Of a stretch of DNA of 64,000 bases, positions 55,301 to 64,000 are shown piece by piece. The notes under the pieces were generated by a model that saw only the letters and a program-made list of their open reading frames with translations, made no database searches and had not been told where the DNA came from. The DNA is from Rugalucina vietnamica. Lineage: Eukaryota; Mollusca; Bivalvia; Lucinida; Lucinidae. How positions within the stretch are numbered: position 1 is the stretch's first letter; every line of letters starts with the position of its first letter. The stretch lies in contig OZ024882.1 of assembly GCA_964017185.1 (NCBI GenBank), positions 41,017,988 through 41,081,987 of the forward strand, read 5' to 3'. A program made the translations under genes and the position numbers.

Positions 55301-55929
55301 TTGGACCCACAAGCCGCCACGTGGTCAAATGCCGAGAAGCATTGCACACAAAGAGGTGGACACTTGTTGACTATAAGGAACGCACAGGAGCAGGAATTCT
55401 TCACCAAGTACTTAAAATCTCACCATTGGGTAGAGTCAGTGTATATTGGTTTAAGAGATGATAAAACGGAGGGCTCATATTATTGGTCATCAGGTAAGAT
55501 CCTAGAGTTTGTCAGATTTATTTCATTTTTTGTAATAATTTTGATTTGCAACATGCCAATAATTTTGTTTAAAAATTATGCCGATTGTGACATTCTGCAA
55601 GCTGCAGTCGCAATCAGATAATAAAGATTTGTTGAATAAATAAAAAGATTGAGAGATAGTCCCTGAATCGTGGCAATAAGAAGATTAACTTAAGAATGTA
55701 TAGATAATCACGTTTTTATTCATGCCTAATTTTGCTTATCTTCAATGTAAAGGAGCCCCTGTAACATACACGAACTGGGCCCCTGAGTTCACCGACCCTC
55801 ACCACACTCACGCTTCAGATGACTGTGTTGTGATGAAGGCAGATGGAAAATGGGACGACATATACTGTGGTATTGGGCTCATAGGGGGCATAGGGGCACT
55901 GGAAAGGCACCACTTCATATGTCAATACG
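45471..55929 (+). CDS. Secreted C-type lectin with mucin-like linker, gene 2 (terminal exon off window)
   Basis: Tandem paralogue of gene 1 with the same exon phases and lengths: 45471-45692, 46073-46145, 54544-54843, 55212-55493, 55753-55929. 1054 nt are seen; adding a 59-nt terminal exon like that of gene 1 would give the same total. Signal peptide (LLHRPVLLLTWLTNSAIA), small domain (CLCNYH, KVYSQ, FDCKP, WKAIQFE, AFVHLD), a 99-codon Thr-rich linker and a C-type lectin domain. The lectin exons differ from gene 1 by only about four residues, whereas exon 1 is about 60% identical by hand alignment. Intron 2 is 8.4 kb because of nested insertions. The stop is expected just beyond position 64000. 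Confidence 0.9.
46073..46145 (+). CDS. Lectin 2 exon 2
   Basis: Reads VAFVHLDYQVLLQTC then VGEPPKDDL plus one base. Acceptor ATATCTTCGCAG, donor TTAG|GTAATA. Confidence 0.88.
46301..46378. repeat. (CAT)n(CTT)n microsatellite
   Basis: CATCAT run followed by a TTC run in lectin 2 intron 2. A Ser-rich frame across it is a repeat artefact. Confidence 0.9.
46652..47112. mobile_element. Element with AGCTCACCTGAGC end and GTCCGTCCGTCC tract
   Basis: Left end AGCTCACCTGAGCC, then AAGGTGAGCTTATAGTATGG and repeated GTCCGTCC. Right end CTCAGGTGAGCGATCGTTGC. Same family as the larger element ending at 50116. Confidence 0.7.
47710..50116. mobile_element. Element carrying a 455-bp tandem satellite
   Basis: Left end near CGCTCACCTGAGATC; right end TAAGCTCACCTTGTGAGCCT and GGCTCAGGTGAGCT, with GGACGACGGACGGACGGACG just inside. 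Between are five tandem units of 455-456 bp: the block GGGCATGG(C/T)GGCCATCTT occurs at 48076, 48531, 48986, 49442 and 49897. Repeated minus-strand frames of 68 codons come from the satellite and are not genes. Confidence 0.83.
50344..51287. mobile_element. TTAA-flanked inverted-repeat element (944 bp)
   Basis: Ends GGATGTTCGCTGC and GCAGCGAACATCC with TTAA on both sides (50340-50343, 51288-51291), a target used by piggyBac and Kolobok transposases. No coding sequence recognised. Confidence 0.82.
51959..52520. mobile_element. MITE with TACTCCTC...AATCCGGTCACC ends
   Basis: Left CTCCTCAAAAAAAATCCGGT, right ACCGGATTTTTTTTTGAGGA then GTA. About 560 bp. A second element has inserted immediately at its right end. 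Confidence 0.65.
52521..54235. mobile_element. 1.7-kb foldback element
   Basis: Ends TCACGGGGACCCAACTGTTA and its inverse. The inverted arms of about 490 bp (52521 to about 53010, and 53745-54235) are highly similar. GTA is present directly on both sides, a probable 3-bp target duplication. No coding capacity recognised. Confidence 0.85.
54544..54843 (+). CDS. Lectin 2 exon 3 (Thr-rich mucin-like linker)
   Basis: Acceptor AACATGTTTCACAG, donor CATG|GTAAGT, 99 codons. Less purely Thr than in gene 1, with a non-repetitive start (TVVYTTPKRTTTQLIKDNST) and the same TTTRKVVIH end. Confidence 0.88.
55212..55493 (+). CDS. Lectin 2 exon 4 (C-type lectin domain, N-terminal two-thirds)
   Basis: Same length as in gene 1 with three residue changes (V to A, N to Y, D to A). 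Acceptor TTTTCGCGTTCACAG, donor TCAG|GTAAGA. Confidence 0.93.
55753..55929 (+). CDS. Lectin 2 exon 5 (C-type lectin domain, C-terminal part)
   Basis: One residue differs from gene 1 (EVTD to EFTD). Acceptor TTCAATGTAAAG, donor TACG|GTAAGT. Phase 1 out, so a further exon is required. Confidence 0.92.
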
Positions 55930-57105
55930 GTAAGTTGTGTTAACCACATAAGAGAGATACCATTTCACATGACAATATGGTAATTTGTTTTAATAACAAT
56001 AGAGAGAGACTCGTTCATGCGTCAATAGGGTTTAGCTATTTAAATTTGAATAACCACCACATCGTATGTACGGCTATGTATACTGTGCAAAATATATTTA
56101 GCATTCTTGAAGTCTTACACTTTATTTGCCCACAATATTAGTTAATTAAGTATCAAGCAAAATATAATTTCAAGAAAAGAATATGGGATGTACGATACCA
56201 GGAAATGACAGATGTCATTCTGAAACAGGTACAAATTAAGCATTGCATAAATCAGGATGCAAATCAATCATCCTTTAAAACAACACAAATAGAATTTTAA
56301 GTTGGTAATGAAATTGGGAATTCACTTGCACATACTAGGAAGTTTTCTCAAACAAATTATCAGGCTCATTTGTACATGTACTTACATGTACCCTTACACG
56401 TACGCGATCTGTCTTATATTTTCTTATTCTGCACAACTGTGATTTTATGAATGTTAATTGGTTTGGGATGGCATATCTTGTGTTATATAGATCTCACTGG
56501 GACATAATAGTACTCGAGAGACATAATATGTCAAAAAGTAGTTGAAAAAACTTCAGGAATTTGGTCTAAGTAATTACATTCGCATAAAGAAATTAACAGT
56601 TTGGGACTCGCTAATTAAGTTGCGGACAACAACTGCGCGGACAACCTTAAGTGCGTAGACACTGAAGGAGCTGAATCGGTACCACTGTTTATTCGGTTAA
56701 TGACACAAAATAAAGTGAATATCTCATCACTGCAGAGGGTAATAAAAAAGCACTTAAAGTATAATACATAATATCCACTGTTTATTGGTTACACGTTACA
56801 GACGTATAGGATATAACTTAAATGTTATGCGACAGTCTGCATGCTTAGTTTTTAACCCAATAATGCTTGATAACTATGCTGCCATCTTTAATTGCACGCC
56901 GGCAGGTCGGGCATCAGACTCTATAATAGTCCCCACCTAAAACTATTCATTTTAGTTGGTTTGGGCCGGAGCTTCTTGTCTGTTGCTTGGCCCACCGGGG
57001 TTCAACTGGTGTTTTTCTTTTGTTCCGGAGTTATTTGGCGCCCACGGATCTTTATCGTCGGGCAGCTTACTGATTCTGTGAGTCCTCGTTTTTGATTCAT
57101 CATGG
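55930..57105. other. Lectin 2 last intron, left part
   Basis: Up to about 56765 it follows the gene 1 intron (40802 to about 41665) with scattered indels. After that comes unrelated sequence leading into the 6.3-kb element. No exon seen. Confidence 0.7.
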
Positions 57106-58321
57106 TCACGCCTACCAAACGTTCCGGTGCTCAACCGTTGGTTGAGACAGAAAATCGATAGGAGTAGTTTCCGGTTGAGCATCGAAGTGGCCAGAAAGGT
57201 AAACAATTGTTGCATGCTCTTTGTTGTTTGATTAATAACTTTTCTTCCAGGACGAAAATAAAAAATCTGGGAATTGTGTACAGTGTCTTATATATTCATA
57301 CATCTGTGGTGTAAACATTAGGTCGAGGAATTATCGCGTTTTGACTGAATCCATTTCAGCGTGATGAAGGTGTACTAGCAACCGACAGGATTGTGTAGAA
57401 AACGGGTGTGTTTTAGGCTGTATTTACACTTTTGTGTCGTGTTTCAGGGTAATTTATATACCGCTGATCAAGACACAGTCATACAAATGTCACTTAAATT
57501 TGCAAGTCCATTCAGCCGAAGCAATGGGCACAATATCTTAGAAAACAACTCTGAGAATTTTGGTTGAGCATCGGATAATTAAAAATGATAGGGAAATTGA
57601 GTTGTGTCATTTGACCATTGTTTACATTCATCGCTCAAAAATATGTTTCAGGAATGCCACATGAGTGCACACAGAGTACTTATTCCCACATTTGCCACTC
57701 TAAACTCTGATTTTTCCTAAATATCCAAAAATAGAAGCTGCGTAGTAACAAATACATGTAAAACGGTGTATTTTGTGAACGACAGCCCACAGGCTGGTTC
57801 GCATAACTTAAACGGTACTAAAAATACTAAAAAAATCCCTTTTTTCCCGAAAAAAATGTCAGTTTTTTTTATTTTTTGTGTGGTTGCGCACCGGAGTATT
57901 CGGTTGAGCATCAGAAGATCTGAGCATATTTGCCAGTCTTTATGTGATTTTGGGATCTGAAAACATGCAAAATGGCCTTTATGCGCTACTGTATACATTG
58001 TTGGTGAGATTTTAAATGACTTGAGAAGTTGACATATTGCTGTGTATCACTTAAGGTATATTGGTGGTAGCAACTTGAATATAAGCGATGGATTGAAACA
58101 TGGTTGCATTTTGCATCAAAATATTATACAAAACGACACAAAGGACAGAATGCACAATTTCGTATTTGTTACAAAGGCGTATCGCTCCACGCATACAGTT
58201 GTGGTCACGCATCGGAGTATCCGGTTGAGCATTTGACCATCCATTTCTGTATTTCGCAAACACACACATTTGCACTAGAATCAACATAATTGATCAGCCT
58301 GAGTCGTGTAGTGTCATTAAG

Positions 58322-58500
58322 AATAAAAAAACAAGTATAAGAGCAATTCATAATGACAAACACTATAAAACATTAAGTTGAGAAAATATAATTTAAGGGT
58401 TATTAAGGATTTGTCACTTATAAAACTCTCCATTAACCTACACAAAGGGAAACGGCAATTTTATTATGAAGACTGGTAGTTCTTGATACATTTTTATACG
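58322..58500. repeat. Direct repeat inside the 6.3-kb element, copy 1
   Basis: The AAGTATAAGAGCAATT ... TTATTATGAAGACTGGTAGT sequence recurs at about 59475-59660 with small indels. Confidence 0.75.
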
Positions 58501-59225
58501 AGTCATTCAAACATCATATACAGATTTTTTATACCGAAATGAGTATAACTGACCTAGATTGCTTTGACCGGTAAATGTTACCCGGTATTAATAGCAATTT
58601 GATACTCAATTGGGCATCTTTTTGTCATTTTTATAGTACTCTCAGAAAATCAAAAAATGTATCACAGTTTTAAACCGATTTCCACCAACTTTGGGGAGCT
58701 TAAAGATGAATGAATTTCCAAACTTTTGACCGTTCAGGTTTTTTTAATTGTCTAGAAAAAAGTTATTAAGGTTTAAAATCAGGATTTTTTTCTGATTTTC
58801 TGTGATTCCTATTTGGGGACAACAAAAAAGTACTGATGCCCGTTTAGGAAACGGTGATTCCAGTTTGGAAACATACTAAAAAACTTTGTTTCCTGAATGG
58901 GATACTTACAGTTTGTTATGGTTGTCGCTTTGTTAGGGACGCCTAATTTGGATACATTGATTCCTGTTTGAGAACATTATTTTTTGTTTGGTTCCTGAAT
59001 GGAATACATAGTTTGTTCGAGAAAGTCATTTGTCATACTGTATAGCATATATTCAAACTGCAAAATAACATCAAGGTCTGCTGGTGGGAGCTTCGAAAAG
59101 CAATGTGGAACTAGTTTTTATCATAAGGACTGGAATATAGATAACAAGAACATTGTTTCACGAAAATTCATTGTGAAAACCAGCTTAGACCAACTGGACA
59201 AAATAGTGAAAATAAAAAATACAAC

Positions 59226-59385
59226 ACAACTGTGTCATATTGTGAAGGGTGTATTGATTATGTGAGCCTTTATTGTACTGAGTGTGGTAGGTCAAAATTT
59301 ACAGAAGACAAAGGATTCCAAACCAAAAACTTCCCACTTATGCGAAGTGTAGAGTCTCAGACTGAAGAGGACACTAATCTTCAAG
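59226..59385 (+). pseudogene. Exon-like fragment with paired CxxC motifs
   Basis: An open stretch reading VSYCEGCIDYVSLYCTECGR and ending ESQTEEDTNLQ before CAAG|GTATAC. Two CxxC pairs suggest a small zinc-binding fold. I do not recognise the family. It may belong with the fragment at 60818 as remnants of one gene carried by the element. Confidence 0.4.
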
Positions 59386-59762
59386 GTATACAAAATTATC
59401 GTATACACGTACCATACTGCAGGTTCGGAATAGTCTGATTATATTGCTAGAGACTTAATCAATCTAAAAATAAGAAAAATAAGTATAAGAGCAATTTATT
59501 ATGACAAACACTATAAAACATTAAGTTGAGAAATATGATTTAAGGGTTATTTAGGGTTTGTCACTTGTAAAACTCTACTACTTGTCTAAGATTTACCTAT
59601 ACAAAGGGAAATGGCAATTTTATTATGAAGACTGGTAGTTCTTGATATATTCCAAACATCATATACATATTATTTATACACAAACTCTCAGCTTTAGAGT
59701 GCTCAGCAAAATGCTTACCAGCCATTATCAAGTTACTTCCTGTTTTTATTCCAATTGATGCT

Positions 59763-60840
59763 ATATGGCGTTCAGGGTAAAGTTTTGACAAAAGTATTAT
59801 CATGAACATGATCTATGGCGTTCGGACAACATTATATGAAAGTATTTCCACTCAGCTATTCATGTTTCTGGTGGAAAAAATGTTATTTTCCTTTGGTGGA
59901 AAAAATGTTATTTTCCTTATCTGCTAAAAACTGGAGACAGCAAATATAGTAAAATGGGTTTTCTTTCAGAATATGGAATTTTGGGTGGAAATACTTTCAT
60001 AAAATGTAGTCAGAGAGCTTCAGCTAATACGTCTATGGTTGTGAAGTTGAGTTGCTCTACAGGTGTCTCAGACCAACTCAAGACTTAACTTATTTTAGAG
60101 CTTGTACAGACAATGAAAAGCAAAGACTTTGCACTATGGCGTTCAGGGTAAAGTTTTGACAAAATTATTATCATGAACATGATCTACGGCATTCGGACAG
60201 CATTATATGAAAGTATTTCCACTCAGCTATTCATGTTTCTGGTGGAAAACATGCTATTTTCCTTAACTGCTTAAAACTGGTGACAGCAAATATAGTAAAA
60301 TGGGGTTTCTTTCAAAATAAGGAATTTTGGGTGGAAATACTTTCATAAAATGTAGTCAGAGTGATTCAGCTTATACGTCTATAGTTATAAAGTTGAGTTG
60401 CTCTCCAGGTGTCAGACCAACTCAAGACATAACTGATCAATATACTTATATTTTAGCTTGTACAGACAATATAAAGCAAAGACTTTGCAATATGGCGTTC
60501 AGGGTAAAGTTTTGACAAAATTATTATCATGAATATGATCTACGGCATTCGGACAACATTATATGAAAGTATTTCCACTCAGCTATTCATGTTTCTAGTG
60601 GAAAACATGTTATTTTCCTTAACTGCTTAAAACTGGTGACAGCAAATATAGTAAAATGGGTTTTCTTTCAAAATAAGGAATTTTGGATGGAAATACTTTC
60701 ATAAAATGTAGTCAGAGAGCTTCAGCTTATACGTCTATGGTTATAAAGTTGAGTTGCTCTCCATGTGTCATAGACCAACTCAAGACATAACTGATCAATA
60801 TACTTATATTTTAGCTTGTTCAGACGATGAAAAGCAAAGA
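59763..60840. repeat. Three tandem units of about 355-370 bp
   Basis: ATGGCGTTCAGGGTAAAGTT begins units at about 59764, 60137 and 60492. Each unit ends with an acceptor-like TATTTTAG and the first codons of the exon-like fragment that follows (ACTDN.KQRL), so an intron plus exon start has been triplicated. Confidence 0.8.
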
Positions 60841-62153
60841 CTTGTGTTTGAACTCGGTAGAGCACAGAGGGAAAATGTTTCAACAGACTCTTCTGAAATG
60901 GGTTCTATCTTCAGGAACATAGAATTGTTGAAGGCTCTTGATGTTAATGTGTTTCTTAAAAAGAGAAACAAAGTTGTCTTGTCCTTCCTTGATGGCCTGT
61001 CAGAAGACTATGCTTCAAATCTAACTAAATAGGTTGCTTTGGAGCAAAAAATACGTGGGGTGATCGGTAAGTACGTATAAAAATGTTGTCATTTCTTTAT
61101 CTTTTGTTATTTCGAGATGAAATTTCATCAAATAATGCAACAATATATATACAGTTAATCCATTGCAATAACGCATGCATAAAACGCGCACGTGCGTTGC
61201 AGCTGTCGTTATGGAAACACCGCCTAACGTTATGCGGCGCAACGTAACGTTGAAATTGCATTCTTATTTGAAAATCCTTCTTAGTTCAAAATATTGTAAC
61301 ACCCGTTTTGATTGCGTATGCCCATATTTTATTTAATACTCATTAACTGCAACGTACACGACTTACATTTGTAAAGGTACAATGTTGTTTATCGAATGGA
61401 TTTGTCTGTAGAGCCTTGCAAATACCGACTGTGTCAAATAGACAAAACTGTTAAGATTTTCGAAAATGTTGCATTATCGGGAAGTCATTTATTAAAAAGT
61501 ATAAATATACTGCAAGCTCGAAACATATCTATTCTTGACATTATCTCTACTACTTATAGTTTATGCCAGTCTTTTATCATTTCGTTAAACATTGGCCAGA
61601 AAACAAGGCATTGAATTTAAGTTTACAAAATGAAATCGACGTTCTTGCATATTTTACGCTAACCTGTTGAATTCAATTTCACCGTATTAGTAGATAAAGC
61701 ATCAGAATGCCGTATGTTTTTGAAAAATGGTCAATTAATGTTAGAAAATTAGTTTCCATTAAAAAATGTCGACCGACTTTCCCAACCCAACCCAAATACA
61801 CTAACAAAGTCAACCCAGGGGTACAGGTGCGCCGGGTCACGTGAAGTGACGTCATTACGCTGCCTCGTGCATGAACGTCTGACGCCATTGTTTTAAAATG
61901 AGAATGGCATTTAATTACAAAAGGACCAATGTTTATTTGTACTAAATTTTATATCAATCGGTTGATGCAAACTTATTTTACAGCATTTTTATACGTACTT
62001 TCCGATCACCCCTCGTATAGCATAAATTCTCCCTATTTAGTTGCACCATTTTCATTTACAAGAAATGTATTGCAATATCAAGCAAGTCAAAGTCGCTTTT
62101 GCACAGACTTGAATGGAAAACTTTCAAGAGAAGTCAGAGAAAGGTTACAATAA
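60818..62153 (+). pseudogene. Broken gene fragment inside the 6.3-kb element
   Basis: After acceptor CTTATATTTTAG the frame reads CSDDEKQRLVFELGRAQREN ... LKKRNKVVLSFLDGLSEDYA, reaches TAG at 61030-61032 and continues VALEQK to 61050. There it is cut by the 968-bp element. Beyond it the sequence resumes INSPYLVAPFSFTRNVLQYQ and LNGKLSREV up to a stop near 62153. The KRN.V..FL.G and N..PFSF..N landmarks resemble large uncharacterised proteins of invertebrate genomes (recalled, weak). A stop and an insertion make it non-functional. Confidence 0.45.
61051..62018. mobile_element. 968-bp MITE inserted in the broken gene
   Basis: Inverted ends ATACG(T/A)GGGGTGATCGG, continuing AAGTACGTATAAAAATG on both sides. 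No gene inside. Confidence 0.78.
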
Positions 62154-63424
62154 CAGAGATCATTTTATCTACTTTTCTCAGTCACTAAGCGTAGCCATGT
62201 CAGGATAAAGCTCACCCAATGACACTACACGACTCAGGCTGATCAATTATGTTGATTCTAGTGCAAATGTGTGTTTGCGAAATACAGAAAGAGATGGTAA
62301 AATGCTCAACCGGATACTCCGATGCGTGACCACAACTGTATGCGTGGAGCGATACGCCTTTGTTACATATACGAAATTGTGCATTCTGTCCTTTGTGTCG
62401 TTTTGTATAATATTTTGATGCAAAATGCAACCATGTTTCAATCCATCGCTTATATTCAAGTTGCTACCACCAATATACCTTAAGTGATACACAGCAATAT
62501 GTCAACTTCTCAAGTCATTTAAAATCTCACCAACAATGTATACAGTAGCGTATAAAGGCCATTATTGCTTGTTTTCAGATCCCAAAATCACATAAAGACT
62601 GGCAAATATGCTCAGATCTTCTGATGCTCAACCGAATACTCCGGTGCGCAACCACACAAAAAATAAAAAACTGAAATTTTCTTTCGGGGAAAAAAAGGAT
62701 TTTTTACCGTTTAAGTTATGCGAACCAGCATGTGGGCTGTCGTTCACAAAATACACCGTTTTACATGTATTTGTTACTCTGCAGCTTCTATTTTTGGATA
62801 TTTAGGAAAAATCAGAGTTTAGAGTGGCAAATGTGGGAATAAGTACTCTGTGTGCACTCATGTGGCGTTCCTGAAACATATTTTTGAGCGATGAATGTAA
62901 ACAATGGTCAAATGACACAACTCAATTTCCCTATCATTTTTAATTATCCGATGCTCAACCAAAATTCTCAGAGTTGTTTTCTAAGATATTGTGCCCATTG
63001 CTTCGGCTGAATGGACTTGCAAATTTAAGTGACATTTGTATGACTGTGTCTTGATCAGCGGTATATAAATTACCCTGAAACACGACACAAAAGTGTAAAT
63101 ACATCCTAAAACACACCCGTTTTCTACACAATACTGTTGGTTTCTAGTACACCTTCATCACGCTGAAATGGATTCAGGCAAAACGCGATAATTCCTCGAC
63201 CTCATGTTTACACCACAGATGTATGAATATGTAAGACACTGTACACAATTCCCAGATTTTTTATTTTCGTCCTGGAAGAAAAGTTATTAATCAAACAACA
63301 AAAAGCATGCAACAATTGTTTACCTTTTTGGCTACTTCGATGCTCAACCGGAAACTACTCCTATCGATTTTCTGTCTCAACCAACGGTTGAGCACCGGAA
63401 CGTTTAGTAGGCGTGATGGTGGTT

Positions 63425-63860
63425 ATCATGATTTATCTGTTTGTCCTTGATAATTCATTGACTAGTTAGAGATTCACCACGAGGACCGAACAATTAACTG
63501 AATGTCTTGAACCACTGCACAAGCTGAGGGTGAGGTTAGGTACCTGTAAAATCGATTTAAGCCCGCCAGTAATTTTATATTACTGATCGTTCCAAGGCGA
63601 TACTTCTGTGGTGGTTCTTATTGTTTTATGTCTTGGTGTTACAAGTTTTGTGCTGTTTGCACCTGAAGTATGTTTTCATATTTTTAGTTAAGTTTAGGTA
63701 ACTGAGTGACCACCTATTGGGAAAATAGCTGCTCATTCGGTTTACGATACGGTTTTCATAGTATAAGTACCTGATTGTTAATTTAGTTTTTCCCACCTCG
63801 GTTTTTGGAGTGGGAATGTCTTTCTGATTGCGCCTTTTCCTGATCGTTGCCTACTTGTAC
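63425..63860. repeat. Inverted copy of 43073-43480
   Basis: Reverse complement shares blocks such as TTTTCCCACCTCGGTTTTTG, ATCATGATTTAT and CCTTGATAATTCATTGACTA with the region downstream of lectin 1. It is either a dispersed repeat or a rearranged piece of the lectin duplication. Confidence 0.75.
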
Positions 63861-63867
63861 CTTTTTA

Positions 63868-64000
63868 TGGCCCCTCATAGCCTGTACAATAAAACTGCTC
63901 CCTCTGTAATCAATATGGATTTTTCCTGTTTTGGTCTCAAACTGTATTCAGAATCATGTTCAGGCCCCAGGTTTTCTCGTGTCATGTCCCTTATCATTGA
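63868..64000 (+). other. Resumed homology to lectin 1 last intron
   Basis: GGCCCCTCATAGCCTGTACA through TTATCATTGA matches 41684 to about 41817 in direct orientation. In gene 1 the terminal exon follows 144 bp later, so that of gene 2 is expected just past the window. Confidence 0.8.

Larger units (their letters stand above)
57106..63416. mobile_element. 6.3-kb element with 1.2-kb terminal inverted repeats
   Basis: Left arm 57106-58318 and right arm 62218-63416 are inverted copies that differ at few positions. The outer ends read TCACGCCTAC(C/T)AAACG, with TGG on each outer side as a possible 3-bp target duplication. The arms repeat a GGTTGAGCAT motif at about 57174, 57565, 57902 and 58223, twice within a longer CGGAGTAT(T/C)CGGTTGAGCAT block, which could be protein-binding sites (inference). 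The core holds direct repeats and remnants of a broken gene. The superfamily is not determined. Confidence 0.88.

Overview
This is animal nuclear DNA: AT-rich, intron-rich and crowded with short inverted-repeat elements, tRNA-derived SINEs and microsatellites. I favour a marine mollusc, probably a bivalve, from the style of the repeats (ACATGTA-rich sequence, elements ending in AGCTCACCTGAGC with GTCCGTCCGTCC tracts) and from a secreted lectin with a Cys-rich leader domain and a Thr-rich linker. The species is not determined.

Left half (about 1.7-25.6 kb, minus strand): one large gene for a ClC-2-like plasma-membrane chloride channel. Nineteen coding exons could be joined by splice sites and codon phase, giving 747 residues from the N-terminus through the pore and the first CBS domain into the cytoplasmic linker. 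The second CBS domain and the stop codon were not found and probably lie off the left edge. The gene is full of insertions. The most striking feature is at 8201-10864: the 70-nt exon carrying the GxFxP pore motif, with its splice donor, is tandemly repeated 34 times at 78-bp spacing. The exon encoding the start of a nearby pore helix is also partly triplicated (13389-13738). A SINE sits exactly on the donor of exon 17 and has duplicated that donor as its target site. Two near-identical 859-bp elements in opposite orientation flank exons 4-8.

Middle (25.6-36.4 kb): no gene recognised. It holds a ClC-proximal (CTAT)n block of about 870 bp, a partial repeat related to the one at 5.3-7.1 kb, and a 3.5-kb foldback element (30370-33837).

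Right half (36.4-64 kb, plus strand): two tandemly duplicated genes for secreted C-type lectins. Each has a signal peptide, a small Cys-containing domain, a Thr-rich mucin-like linker and one C-type lectin domain. Gene 1 is complete for coding exons (36427-42019). Gene 2 (45471-55929) lacks only its terminal exon, which by homology should lie about 150 bp past the right edge. Its introns are swollen by nested elements: a 455-bp tandem satellite in a larger element (47.7-50.1 kb), a TTAA-flanked element (50344-51287), a 1.7-kb foldback (52521-54235) and a 6.3-kb element with 1.2-kb terminal inverted repeats (57106-63416) that carries remnants of a broken gene.

No function connects the channel and the lectins; they are simply neighbours. 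All exon calls were made by eye from splice consensus, phase and family resemblance, without transcripts or searches.
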